Source: Roseateles koreensis (GTDB lineage Bacteria > Pseudomonadota > Gammaproteobacteria > Burkholderiales > Burkholderiaceae_C). From it: DNA of 64,000 nucleotides. The DNA is taken from NCBI RefSeq assembly GCF_028595305.1, contig NZ_JAQQXS010000003.1, forward strand, positions 62,001 to 126,000, read 5' to 3'. The notes beneath the pieces were generated by a model. That model was not told the origin of the DNA. It made no database searches and saw nothing but the letters and a program-made list of their open reading frames with translations. A program made the position numbers and the translations under genes. This document shows, in pieces, positions 9,290 to 17,745 of the stretch; positions within the stretch are counted from its first letter, which is position 1; each line of letters begins with the position of its first letter.

Positions 9290-10236
9290 TTTTGCTGGCG
9301 CCCATGGAGGGCTTGCTGGACCACATGTTGCGGGACGCGCTGACGCGGGTGGGCGGCATTGATCGCTGCGTGTCCGAGTTCATTCGCATCACCGACATGC
9401 TGATGCCGGATCGCGTTTTCACCCGCATCGTGCCAGAACTGCTGACCGGTGGCATGACGGCAGCCGGCGTGCCCGTGCGCGCGCAGCTGCTGGGCTCTGA
9501 CCCGGTGTGCATGGCCGAAAACGCTGCGAAGTTGGCCGCGCTGAGGCCCGAAGGCATCGACCTCAATTTTGGCTGCCCTGCCAAATGCGTGAATCGGCAC
9601 CGTGGCGGCGCGGTCTTGCTGGACGAGCCCGAGTTGATCTACGCCATCGTGGCGGCGGTGCGCCGTGCCATGCCGGCTGGCATGCCCTTGTCGGCCAAGA
9701 TGCGCCTGGGCTATATGGACGACTCAAAAACGCTTGAATGCGCGCAGGCCATGGTGGACGCGGGAGCCGAAGAGCTGGTGATCCACGCCCGGACCAAGGC
9801 GGATGGCTACAAGCCGCCCGCCTACTGGGACCGCATCGCAGCCGTGCGGGCCCAACTGGCGGTGCCGGTGGTGGCCAACGGCGAAATCTGGACCGCTGCG
9901 GATGCCGCCAACTGCCAGGCGCAAAGCGCTTGTCCTGACTTGATGTTGGGGCGAGGGATGGTGGCAAATCCCGGGTTGGCCTGGGCCATTCGTGCACCGG
10001 AGGCTGCGCCTTTGCCCTGGACACAATTGCTGCTGGTGATGCGCGATTTCTTCAAGGCGGTTCAGCACCATGTCGCTCATCGCCACCAAGCAGGGCGTCT
10101 CAAGCAGTGGTTGAACTATCTGCGACGGCACTATCCGGAAGCAGGTGAGGCCTACCTGCGCTTGCGCACGGTCAATTCGCCGGAAGACCTGCACCAGCAA
10201 CTGTTCGGTGCACTGCCCGACGCATTGCTCGCCTGA
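9286..10236 (+). CDS. dusC: tRNA-dihydrouridine(16) synthase DusC
   Basis: FMN enzyme that reduces uridine in the tRNA D-loop. The TIM-barrel begins LLAPMEGLLDHMLRD. The catalytic Cys is in NFGCPAKCVNRHRGGA (Cys97), and the FMN-phosphate region NGEIW and GRGMVANPGL lie later. The LAPMEG-x-D start and the 316-residue length fit DusC rather than DusA or DusB. The start overlaps the metallopeptidase stop by four bases. Confidence 0.92.
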   Translation: MILLAPMEGLLDHMLRDALTRVGGIDRCVSEFIRITDMLMPDRVFTRIVPELLTGGMTAAGVPVRAQLLGSDPVCMAENAAKLAALRPEGIDLNFGCPAKCVNRHRGGAVLLDEPELIYAIVAAVRRAMPAGMPLSAKMRLGYMDDSKTLECAQAMVDAGAEELVIHARTKADGYKPPAYWDRIAAVRAQLAVPVVANGEIWTAADAANCQAQSACPDLMLGRGMVANPGLAWAIRAPEAAPLPWTQLLLVMRDFFKAVQHHVAHRHQAGRLKQWLNYLRRHYPEAGEAYLRLRTVNSPEDLHQQLFGALPDALLA

Positions 10237-10257
10237 AACCAAGGAAAATACGCGGCC

Positions 10258-10638
10258 ATGAAATCCAGTAAATCCGTGTCCGGCCTGGCGTCTTTGAGCA
10301 GCTTGGTCTACTCCACCGAAGTCGGGCGTACTTGCCCGACGTGTCGCCAAGCCAAGGCCGATTGCCGTTGCGGGCGCCCGGTTTTGCCCAAGGGCGATGG
10401 CATCGTCCGAGTCTCTCGCGAGACCAAGGGGCGAGCCGGCAAAGGCGTCACCCTGGTCAAGGGCGTGCCTTTGGATGAACCCGCACTGATCGCCCTGGGC
10501 AAGGAGCTCAAGGCCGCTTGCGGCTCGGGCGGTACGGTCAAAGACGGCGTCATCGAAGTGCAAGGCGACCATCGCGAGCGGGTCATCGAATTGTTGAAGA
10601 AGAAGGGCAGTTGGACGGTCAAGCAAGCGGGCGGTTAA
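10258..10638 (+). CDS. yciH: SUI1/eIF1-like translation factor (YciH family)
   Basis: A 126-residue protein with a SUI1 domain. The N-terminal half has a Cys cluster, TCPTCRQAKADCRCG (residues 25-39), that could bind metal. The C-terminal half carries the SUI1 core KGVTLVKGVPLDE, CGSGGTVKDGVIEVQGDH and a basic end. YciH proteins resemble eukaryotic eIF1 and affect initiation fidelity. It starts 22 bases after dusC and is probably cotranscribed with it. Confidence 0.92.
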   Translation: MKSSKSVSGLASLSSLVYSTEVGRTCPTCRQAKADCRCGRPVLPKGDGIVRVSRETKGRAGKGVTLVKGVPLDEPALIALGKELKAACGSGGTVKDGVIEVQGDHRERVIELLKKKGSWTVKQAGG

Positions 10639-10692
10639 CGGAGACTTTTTTCACGGTTTTGCGGTGCAGTGGGGCAGAACGCCACACCCTGG

Positions 10693-10698
10693 GATAAT
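10693..10698 (+). promoter_or_regulatory. -10 box directly before dbpA (probable leaderless start)
   Basis: GATAAT ends six bases before the dbpA ATG at 10705, which places the expected transcription start at or next to the A of the start codon. No Shine-Dalgarno sequence fits in between. Confidence 0.5.
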
Positions 10699-10704
10699 CC
10701 CGCG

Positions 10705-12132
10705 ATGAACGCCACCCCTTCGAACGACAAACTCGCCTTCGCCGCACTCCCTTTGAGCGCGGCCATGCTGACCAACCTGGAGCAACTGGGCTACAGCCAG
10801 ATGACGCCCATCCAGGCGGCCGCGCTGCCCTTGGCCCTGGAGGGCCATGACCTGATCGCTCAAGCCCAGACGGGCAGCGGCAAGACGGCGGCCTTCGCCC
10901 TGTCTTTGTTGCATCGCCTGGATGCCAGTCGTTTTGATGTGCAGGCCCTGGTGCTGTGCCCGACGCGCGAGTTGGCCGACCAAGTGACGCAAGAGCTGCG
11001 GCGCTTGGCGCGTGCTGCCGACAACATCAAGATTCTTACCTTGTGTGGCGGTACGCCGATGAAGCCGCAAATGGACAGCCTCGGTTTTGGCTGCCATATC
11101 GCCGTGGGCACACCGGGCCGGGTGATGGACCATCTGGAGCGAGGCAGCCTCAACCTGAAAGCATTGAACACGCTGGTGCTTGACGAGGCCGATCGCATGC
11201 TGGACATGGGCTTCTTCGACGACATCGCCACGGTGGCCAAGCAAGCGCCCAAAAAACGTCAGACCTTGTTGTTCTCGGCCACGTATCCGGAAGGCATTGC
11301 GAGCTTGAGCGCGCAATTCATGCGTGAGCCCAAGGAGGTCAAGCTCTCGGCCTCAGCCGCGACGCAGGCCCCTGCGCAGATTCGTCAGTTGGCGTTTGAG
11401 GTGCGGGAAGATCAGCGCCTGCATGCCGTATCGCAGTTGCTGGCGCATTTTCGGCCGGCCAGCACGATCGCCTTTTGCAATACCAAGCAGCAATGCCGCG
11501 ATCTGGTCGATGTGTTGCAAGGCCAGGGCTTGATTGCCATGGCCTTGCATGGCGACCTGGAGCAGCGTGACCGGGACCAGGTGCTGATCCAGTTTGCCAA
11601 CCGCAGCTGCTCGGTGTTGGTGGCCACGGACGTGGCCGCGCGCGGGCTCGATATTGCGCAGCTGGAATGCGTGATCAACGTCGACATGACCCCCGATATG
11701 GAGGTGCATGTGCACCGCATCGGCCGCACCGGCCGGGCTGGCGCTGAGGGCCTGGCCTTGAGTCTGGCCAGCCTCGATGAAATGGGCCGTGTGGGCCGCA
11801 TCGAGCAGATGTTGGGCCGCGAATTCAAGTGGCAAAAGCTAGAAGACCTGACACCCGCGCCGGGGGGGCTCTTGTTGCCGCCCATGGACACCTTGCAGAT
11901 TCTTGGCGGCCGCAAGGAGAAGATCCGCCCTGGCGATATTTTGGGTGCCTTGACCGGTGAAGCGGGCTTCAAGTCCGAGCAGATCGGCAAGATCAATATC
12001 ACTGAATTTCACAGTTATGTCGCTGTGGCGCGGGACATCGCGCGCGAGGCCGTCAAACGCCTCAGCAACGGCAAGCTCAAAGGGCGCAAGGTCAAGGTTC
12101 GCCGCATGGCGGACCTGGGTGAGTTGGCCTGA
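10705..12132 (+). CDS. dbpA: ATP-dependent RNA helicase DbpA
   Basis: DEAD-box helicase acting on 23S rRNA helix 92 during assembly of the large ribosomal subunit. The order is Q-motif (MTPIQAAALP), Walker A AQTGSGKT (residues 54-61), PTRELA, the DEAD box VLDEADRMLDMG, SAT, then the second RecA domain with VATDVAARGLDI and HRIGRTGRAG. The last 75 residues form the DbpA RNA-binding domain (LTGEAGF to GRKVKVRRM) that separates DbpA from general DEAD helicases. The ATG at 10705 lies directly behind a -10 element. The 12 codons upstream of it are not needed. Confidence 0.95.
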   Translation: MNATPSNDKLAFAALPLSAAMLTNLEQLGYSQMTPIQAAALPLALEGHDLIAQAQTGSGKTAAFALSLLHRLDASRFDVQALVLCPTRELADQVTQELRRLARAADNIKILTLCGGTPMKPQMDSLGFGCHIAVGTPGRVMDHLERGSLNLKALNTLVLDEADRMLDMGFFDDIATVAKQAPKKRQTLLFSATYPEGIASLSAQFMREPKEVKLSASAATQAPAQIRQLAFEVREDQRLHAVSQLLAHFRPASTIAFCNTKQQCRDLVDVLQGQGLIAMALHGDLEQRDRDQVLIQFANRSCSVLVATDVAARGLDIAQLECVINVDMTPDMEVHVHRIGRTGRAGAEGLALSLASLDEMGRVGRIEQMLGREFKWQKLEDLTPAPGGLLLPPMDTLQILGGRKEKIRPGDILGALTGEAGFKSEQIGKINITEFHSYVAVARDIAREAVKRLSNGKLKGRKVKVRRMADLGELA

Positions 12133-12335
12133 CAGTGCTCAATTCTTGATGGCAGCTGTTGTTTTTGGCCCTCGGGTACCCAATTCGTGACAAATTGATG
12201 TCATCCTGATTCCTAGTCCACCGTAAGGCCTTCTCCGACGTTATTTCGAGACGTATGCACATGGTGCACCCCTCAATTGGGGCCTAGTCTTGGAGCATGC
12301 AGGCATTGAACATGTCTGCAACGTGGGAGAAGGTC

Positions 12336-12566
12336 ATGAACACTTTGATGAACACTGTAACGAAGCAAGACCCGAGTACCAGCCAGTTTGAGTTGCGGTT
12401 CCAATCTCTGTTCCACACCGGCAAGGCCTTGGCCTTTCCTTGCAATTCAAGTGGCATCGTGCAGCTCGACGCATTGAGCGAGAAGGCACTTGAGAACTAT
12501 CTGTTCGCCCGAGCGGTGGTGGGGCGTGAATACGCCGCGCCGCACGTGCAGGCTTGCGGCGCCTGA
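12336..12566 (+). CDS. Small conserved hypothetical protein (Burkholderiales)
   Basis: A 76-residue protein starting MNTLMNTVTKQDPSTSQF, preceded by GGAGAAGG at a good distance from the ATG at 12336. The body (FELRFQSLFHTGKALAFPC, then LDALSEKALENYLFARAVVG) resembles a family I recall as conserved but unnamed in this order. It has no signal peptide or membrane span. The stretch from 12133 to 12335 holds no other gene. It contains a short inverted repeat, CCCCTCAATTGGGG, about 60 bases upstream. Function is unknown. Confidence 0.7.
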   Translation: MNTLMNTVTKQDPSTSQFELRFQSLFHTGKALAFPCNSSGIVQLDALSEKALENYLFARAVVGREYAAPHVQACGA

Positions 12567-12573
12567 ATCGCCC

Positions 12574-12603
12574 AAAGAAAAAGCCGAACCCTTCGGTTCG
12601 GCT
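12574..12603 (-). terminator. Intrinsic terminator for glnS
   Basis: A 9-bp stem, AGCCGAACC/GGTTCGGCT, closes a CTTC loop (12582-12603). Read leftwards, it is followed by TTTTTCTTT. The plus strand lacks a T-tract after the stem, so it acts for the minus-strand glnS gene, which ends at 12678. Confidence 0.85.
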
Positions 12604-12677
12604 TGGTGCTTGATCGTTGGCGTTGACGTTGACGTTGGTTCTCCCGCTTCAAGCGAGAGAACCCAGGATGACAAGTC

Positions 12678-14480
12678 TTACTTGCCCCAGCCGTCGCGCA
12701 GCCCGGTGATCTTGTTGAACACGGGTTGGCGGGCCAGATGGTCGACGTTGTCGCTGACGAAATAGCCGTGCCGCTCGAATTGCACCTGCAAGCCGGCAGG
12801 CCAGTTGTTCAGTGAGGGCTCCAGATAGCCGGTGACTACCTTGCAGCTGGCAGGGTTCAGTTCTTGAATGAAGTCGGTATCGCCCGCGCCCGGTTGGGCC
12901 GCGGTGAACAGACGGTCATACAGACGCAACTCGGCGGCAACCGCCTCATGGGCGCCTACCCACGTGATCACCCCTTTGACCTTGACGCTGTCCGCGCCAG
13001 GGGTGCCGCTCTTGGTGTCTGGCACCACGGTGGCGAGCACGGCGGTGACTTTGCCGTCGGCGTCTTTCTCGCAGCCCGTGCACTCGATCACATAGCCGTA
13101 TTTCAGACGGGTCTTGTTGCCCGGGAAGAGGCGGTGGTAGCCCTTGCTGGGCACTTCCATGAAGTCTTCTTGTTCGACCCAAACCTCGGGGCCCAGGCTG
13201 AACTGGCGCAGGCCCATCTCGGGGTGATGCGGGTGGGCCGGGGCGCTGCAGGCTTCACGGTGCGCGTTGCTGCCAAACAGTTCAGCCCAGTTTGTCAGCT
13301 TGAGCTTGAGGGGGTCCAGCACGGCGCTGGCGCGGGCGGCCTTGCCTTCCAGGTCGGTGCGCAGGCAGCCGTCCAGCACCGAGTACTCGAGCCATGAATT
13401 GCTCTTGGTTACACCCGTTGCTTCCACCATGGCACGGATGCTCTCGGGGGTGTAACCACGCCGGCGCATGCCCACCAGGGTCGGCATGCGGGGGTCGTCC
13501 CAGCCGGTGACATGGCCTTCGTCCACCAACTGGCGCAGCTTGCGCTTGGAGGTCACCACATAGCTCAAATTCAGGCGCCCGAATTCGTATTGGTGCGGCA
13601 GCGGCTGGGCCAACAAGCCGCCTTCGGCCAACTTGCCCAGCAGCCAGTCGTAGAAGGGGCGCTGGTCTTCAAATTCCAGGGTGCAGATGCTGTGGGTGAT
13701 GCGCTCCAGCGCGTCTTCGATCGGGTGGGCGAAGGTGTACATCGGGTAGATGCACCACTGGTCGCCGGTGTTGTGATGGGTGGCGCGGCGAATCCGGTAC
13801 AGGGCTGGGTCGCGCAGATTGATATTGGGCGAGGCCATGTCGATCTTGGCGCGCAGCACCATGGCGCCGTCTGGGTGGACGCCGTTCTTCATCTCCTGCA
13901 GGCGCGTCAGGTTTTCAGCGGGGCTGCGGTCGCGGAAGGGGCTGTTGACGCCGGGTGTGCTGAAGTCGCCGCGATTGGCGCGCATCGCCTCGGGGGTTTG
14001 TTCGTCCACATAAGCCAGGCCGGCGCTCACCAAATACTCGGCCGCACGGTACATAAAGTCGAAATAGTTGCTGGCGTAGAACAGGTGCGGCGTGGCCTTG
14101 CCCGCGGCATCCGTCACGTCCCAATTCCAGCCCAGCCAGCTGACCATTTCCTTGATGGCGTCGACGTATTCCTGCTCTTCTTTTTCAGGATTGGTGTCGT
14201 CAAAGCGCAGGTGGCAAATGCCACCGTAGTCGCGCGCCAGGCCGAAGTTCAGGCAAATGCTCTTGGCGTGGCCGATGTGCAGGTAGCCATTGGGCTCGGG
14301 CGGAAACCGGGTGCGGATCTTGGCGGGGTCCAGCGGGCCTGCGGCATGGTGGGCTGCATCGCCCGGTGTGCCGGCGAAGTGACGCGCAGGCTGCCCGGGT
14401 TGCTGCTCCAGGTCGCGCTCAATGATGGCGCGCAGGAAATTGCTGGGCTTGACGGTGGCGTCTTCGGAAGGCTTGGACAT
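12678..14480 (-). CDS. glnS: Glutamine-tRNA ligase (GlnRS)
   Basis: Charges tRNA-Gln. The class I signature is in PPEPNGYLHIGHAKS. The VTSKRKL loop is the counterpart of KMSKS, and the C-terminal half holds the two beta-barrel anticodon-binding domains. The ATG at 14480 (MSKPSEDATVKPSNFLRAI) gives 600 residues. An in-frame start at 14558 would add 26 non-conserved residues. The N-terminal SNFLRxIIERDLE and AHHAxGxLDPAKIRTRFPPEP blocks are usual in this order. It is followed by its own terminator. Confidence 0.97.
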   Translation of the reverse strand: MSKPSEDATVKPSNFLRAIIERDLEQQPGQPARHFAGTPGDAAHHAAGPLDPAKIRTRFPPEPNGYLHIGHAKSICLNFGLARDYGGICHLRFDDTNPEKEEQEYVDAIKEMVSWLGWNWDVTDAAGKATPHLFYASNYFDFMYRAAEYLVSAGLAYVDEQTPEAMRANRGDFSTPGVNSPFRDRSPAENLTRLQEMKNGVHPDGAMVLRAKIDMASPNINLRDPALYRIRRATHHNTGDQWCIYPMYTFAHPIEDALERITHSICTLEFEDQRPFYDWLLGKLAEGGLLAQPLPHQYEFGRLNLSYVVTSKRKLRQLVDEGHVTGWDDPRMPTLVGMRRRGYTPESIRAMVEATGVTKSNSWLEYSVLDGCLRTDLEGKAARASAVLDPLKLKLTNWAELFGSNAHREACSAPAHPHHPEMGLRQFSLGPEVWVEQEDFMEVPSKGYHRLFPGNKTRLKYGYVIECTGCEKDADGKVTAVLATVVPDTKSGTPGADSVKVKGVITWVGAHEAVAAELRLYDRLFTAAQPGAGDTDFIQELNPASCKVVTGYLEPSLNNWPAGLQVQFERHGYFVSDNVDHLARQPVFNKITGLRDGWGK

Positions 14481-14587
14481 CGGAGGAGGCGAGGCGGCCA
14501 AATGCCGCCCGAAAGTTTGGGGAATGAGCGAAATGCGCGAGAAGCGCAACAAGCGCAAAAAGCGTGAACAGGTGATTTTATCGGGGA

Positions 14588-14614
14588 GCGGGCCGGGTGC
14601 CGCAACCGGCCCGC
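14588..14614. other. Strong hairpin between mipA-like gene and glnS
   Basis: A perfect 9-bp GC stem (GCGGGCCGG/CCGGCCCGC) with a 9-base loop lies just past the end of the MipA/OmpV gene. Neither side has a proper T-tract, so it may stabilise or process the 3' end rather than terminate. Confidence 0.45.
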
Positions 14615-14622
14615 CCTGACAA

Positions 14623-15435
14623 TCAAAACTGCTGGCTGTAGGCCAGCAAGCCGCTCATGGTGCTGCTCTTTTGCGTCAGCGGGCTGTTCTTTGCATCACC
14701 CATCAGCTGGCCGGCAGACAGGCCAAAAGAAATCCCCGATGTTGGGCTGAGGTAGTAGTTCAGTAGCACATTGGCGCGCACATCGCGCACCCCGCCCTTG
14801 GCTTGTGTTGCCGCATAGGCGCTGGTCAACGATTGGGCCGTGCTGACGCCGAAGAACTCTTGCATGTAGTCTGAGTTGGCCACGCTCAAGCCTGCGCCCA
14901 TGCCCAGCACCCATTGGCGCGTCAGCGCCATGTGATAACTGACGCCCAAGTCGAGCAGCAAGCCTTTTTGCTGTTCGCCCGCGCCATAGCGCAGGGAGCT
15001 GGTCAGCTGCAGGCTGGGGCTCAGCGCGAGGTTGTAGAAGCCACCGATCTCGGGGCGGATCTTGATGTCGCCCATACCGCGCAGGTGGTTGTCGTCACTT
15101 TCTTTGCGACCCAGGTCGGCGGTCAGGCGAAGGCCGTACTGGGTTTCTTCGCTGCGCGAGAAGTCATAGCCCAGGCCATTGCGGACGCCTGCGAAGAAGC
15201 CATTGGCCCAGCGGTAGTCGAGGATCGGCACCACCCACAGCTTGCCGTCCTGCGCGCCGCGGTATTTGCTGACCGACAGCGCTGCCAAGCCCAGTGTGCC
15301 GCCGTCTTCATTGACCTTGGCGCCGTAATTGCGGTAAGCGTCAAACGACTGCGCTTGTGCGGTGGCTGCGAGGCCTAGGCAGGCCAGCAAGGCAAAAGAA
15401 ATGGGCAGGGTCTTGTTGCGGATCGTCGAGGTCAT
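14623..15435 (-). CDS. MipA/OmpV family outer-membrane protein
   Basis: A 270-residue predicted beta-barrel. A Sec signal peptide is clear (basic MTSTIRNK, hydrophobic core, cleavage at AQA before QSFDAYR). The mature part alternates short amphipathic strands and ends in a C-terminal Phe (YSQQF), the usual outer-membrane insertion signal. MipA links peptidoglycan synthases and hydrolases in E. coli, and OmpV-like members can be general porins. The gene follows a LytTR two-component pair on the same strand after about 105 bases and could be its target. Confidence 0.88.
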   Translation of the reverse strand: MTSTIRNKTLPISFALLACLGLAATAQAQSFDAYRNYGAKVNEDGGTLGLAALSVSKYRGAQDGKLWVVPILDYRWANGFFAGVRNGLGYDFSRSEETQYGLRLTADLGRKESDDNHLRGMGDIKIRPEIGGFYNLALSPSLQLTSSLRYGAGEQQKGLLLDLGVSYHMALTRQWVLGMGAGLSVANSDYMQEFFGVSTAQSLTSAYAATQAKGGVRDVRANVLLNYYLSPTSGISFGLSAGQLMGDAKNSPLTQKSSTMSGLLAYSQQF

Positions 15436-15540
15436 GAAAGGGCCGATTCGTTGGAGTTTGCAATGGCGGCATTGTGCAAGTAAAAAGACGAGTTGAGCGC
15501 GGGCTTGCGGTCTTGCGGTCTTGGTGTGGCCTGCTGCCTG

Positions 15541-16380
15541 TCACAGTCCCTTGAACAGGTGGGCGTACATCCGACTGACGGCCAGTTTGTCCTTGGTGCC
15601 GTGCAGCTGCAGGGTCAGCTTGCCCGCCTCGTCGCGCACGGCACGCTGAATGGCATCGCTGCGCACCACCACGCCGCGGTGTACTTGCCAGAATCGCTCG
15701 CCGTCGAGTTGCGGTAGCAACTCCCGCAGCGAAATCCGGATGAGATGCTCTTTGTCGGCGGTCAATACGCGCACGTATTTGTCGGCTGCTTCGAAATAAA
15801 TCACCTGATCGACGGGCACCATCAAGACGCTGTTGCCAACGTTAACCTGCAGCAGGCGCAGGGGGGCAGGCATGGCGGCTGTGTGGGGTGTGGGGGCCAA
15901 GTGTGCATCACCCAGCAGTGCAGGGGCTTGCAGCAGTTGCCGCAACTGGTCGATGGCCGATTGCATCGCGGGCAGCGGTGCGCTCACGCGCTGGGCCAGG
16001 GTCTGCTTTAGTCGTGCGCAGGTTTGTGCCAATCGCTCGGACTGCACCGGCTTGAGCACATAGTCGATCGCCGCGTGTTCGAAGGCTTGCAGCGCATATT
16101 GGTCGTAGGCCGTGACAAAGACCAGCAGGGGAAAGGGCTTGCCGTTCTGCGGCCAGTCATCGGCCAACGCGGCGGCGGCTTCAAGCCCGGTCATTCCGGG
16201 CATGCGGATGTCCATGAAGCAAATGTCGGGCAGCGATTGCAAGGCCATTTGCACCGCCGCGTGCCCGTGAGGCGCCATGGCAACCACGTTCAGCTCCGGC
16301 CACAGGTGCGCCAGCTCTTGGCGCAGGTTTTCCGCCAGCAGGTGTTCGTCTTCCGCGATCAGGACGGTGGGGGTGTTCAT
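15541..16380 (-). CDS. LytTR-family response regulator
   Basis: A 279-residue cytoplasmic regulator. The receiver domain starts TVLIAEDEHLLAENL, with phosphoacceptor Asp57 in CFMDIRMPGMTG and the usual LKPV lysine near residue 110. A linker rich in Leu and Ala leads to a C-terminal LytTR DNA-binding domain (about residues 175-279) that includes VIYFEAADKYVRV and FWQVHRGVVVRSDAI. Its start overlaps the stop of the kinase by four bases, so the two form one system. Confidence 0.93.
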   Translation of the reverse strand: MNTPTVLIAEDEHLLAENLRQELAHLWPELNVVAMAPHGHAAVQMALQSLPDICFMDIRMPGMTGLEAAAALADDWPQNGKPFPLLVFVTAYDQYALQAFEHAAIDYVLKPVQSERLAQTCARLKQTLAQRVSAPLPAMQSAIDQLRQLLQAPALLGDAHLAPTPHTAAMPAPLRLLQVNVGNSVLMVPVDQVIYFEAADKYVRVLTADKEHLIRISLRELLPQLDGERFWQVHRGVVVRSDAIQRAVRDEAGKLTLQLHGTKDKLAVSRMYAHLFKGL

Positions 16381-17531
16381 GTCGGTTCGGACGGTGAGGC
16401 TGAAGGTGTGGGAGATGACAAGGGCCGATCGGGCAGGGGCAGGCGAATGGTGGCCAGCGTACCGCTTGCCGGCGGCGCGCGTGAGGCAATCGTCAGGCTG
16501 GCCTGGGCGCCAAATTGAGTGCTCAGCCGCTCTCGTACTTGGTGGAGTCCGAAGCTGCTGTTTTTATCGGGCACTTTCTTCAACTGCATGCCGATCCCGC
16601 CATCCTGTACTTGCAGCAAGAGTTCGGGCCGGGATACGTGGTGGGTTACGCTGGCGCAAACGCGTAATTCACCCCCGGTGATGCTGGGCTCCAGGCCGTG
16701 CTTGATGGCGTTTTCAACCAGGGGTTGAAGCAGCAGGGGCGGCACCGGTAGATCCGCCAATTCGGGTGGCAGCAGCAGCACGGGCTGCAGGCGCGAGCCC
16801 ATGCGCAGCTGCATCAAGGCCAGATAGTCCTGCAAGCGAGCAAATTCTTCACGCAACGGGTGGCTGTTGGCGCGCGATGCATTGAGCGTCGCGCGCAGAA
16901 AGCCAATCAATTGGTCCAACATGGTTTGCGCCTTGGCGGGGTCGCAGCCGATCAAGACGCGCAAGGTGGCCAGGGTGTTGAACAACATGTGCGGCTCCAG
17001 TTGCGACTGGAGCAGGCGCAGCTGGTTCTCGGCCGCCATGCGTTGTGCCGTTTGCGCCTGCACTTGCGCTGCTTGAAGCCGGGCACGGCTGACGAAGAAG
17101 TTGGTCACCGTGACGCCTGGCACCAAGGAGATCAGCAACATGCTGAGCGCCTGGCGCCAGTTGTCGCTGTGGATGCCGCGTGACTGGATGCCCGTCAACT
17201 GGTTGCCGATCATCGTACCCAGCTGATAGCCCAGCGTGGTGCCGATGATCAGGCAGACAATCATCAGGGGCCAGCCGGGCCACATGGCCGGCGGCTGATT
17301 GGCCGGCCGATAGCGATTGACCACCCGGGTGGCGCCCGCGCTGAAGGCCTGAATGATGCTCGAGCAACTGATCGATATGCACAGGCAATAGACAAAGCCC
17401 GGGAGAAAGGGCTGCTGCCACATCAAAGACATGACGCCACTCAGCACCAAGGCAATGACCAGCACCACACCTATCTGCCTTGCAGCACGTTGGCGCCAAT
17501 TGACGGTGGGGAGGTCGGTCATCAGAGTCAT
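16377..17531 (-). CDS. LytS/YehU-type sensor histidine kinase
   Basis: A 384-residue inner-membrane kinase from the ATG at 17531. The N-terminal third has four hydrophobic segments, the first in QIGVVLVIALVLSGVMSLMW. A short coiled coil follows, then the His_kinase domain with the phosphorylated His in LEPHMLFNTLATL. The HATPase_c domain has VENAIKHGLEP and a G-box near GIGM. The reading frame extends 85 residues further upstream, but that part is not membrane-like and has no homology pattern. It is coupled by overlap to the LytTR regulator downstream. Confidence 0.92.
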   Translation of the reverse strand: MTLMTDLPTVNWRQRAARQIGVVLVIALVLSGVMSLMWQQPFLPGFVYCLCISISCSSIIQAFSAGATRVVNRYRPANQPPAMWPGWPLMIVCLIIGTTLGYQLGTMIGNQLTGIQSRGIHSDNWRQALSMLLISLVPGVTVTNFFVSRARLQAAQVQAQTAQRMAAENQLRLLQSQLEPHMLFNTLATLRVLIGCDPAKAQTMLDQLIGFLRATLNASRANSHPLREEFARLQDYLALMQLRMGSRLQPVLLLPPELADLPVPPLLLQPLVENAIKHGLEPSITGGELRVCASVTHHVSRPELLLQVQDGGIGMQLKKVPDKNSSFGLHQVRERLSTQFGAQASLTIASRAPPASGTLATIRLPLPDRPLSSPTPSASPSEPT

Positions 17532-17745
17532 GGCGGGAGGTGTTGGCCGGTCAAGGGGTTGGAGACAGGCGACCTGCTGCGGCGGCTGTACTGTGGGGTG
17601 AGAAATGCAGGTGGCATGTTCAATGCAAGCCGGGATTCGTACAAGCCCCGGGCGACGGAGTTGAGGCTTGAAGGCGCCAACTGCAGCGCTCAGGCGCGAA
17701 GTTTGTCGGGCAGTTGCCGCACTTGCGGCAATATGGCCCTCCTGC

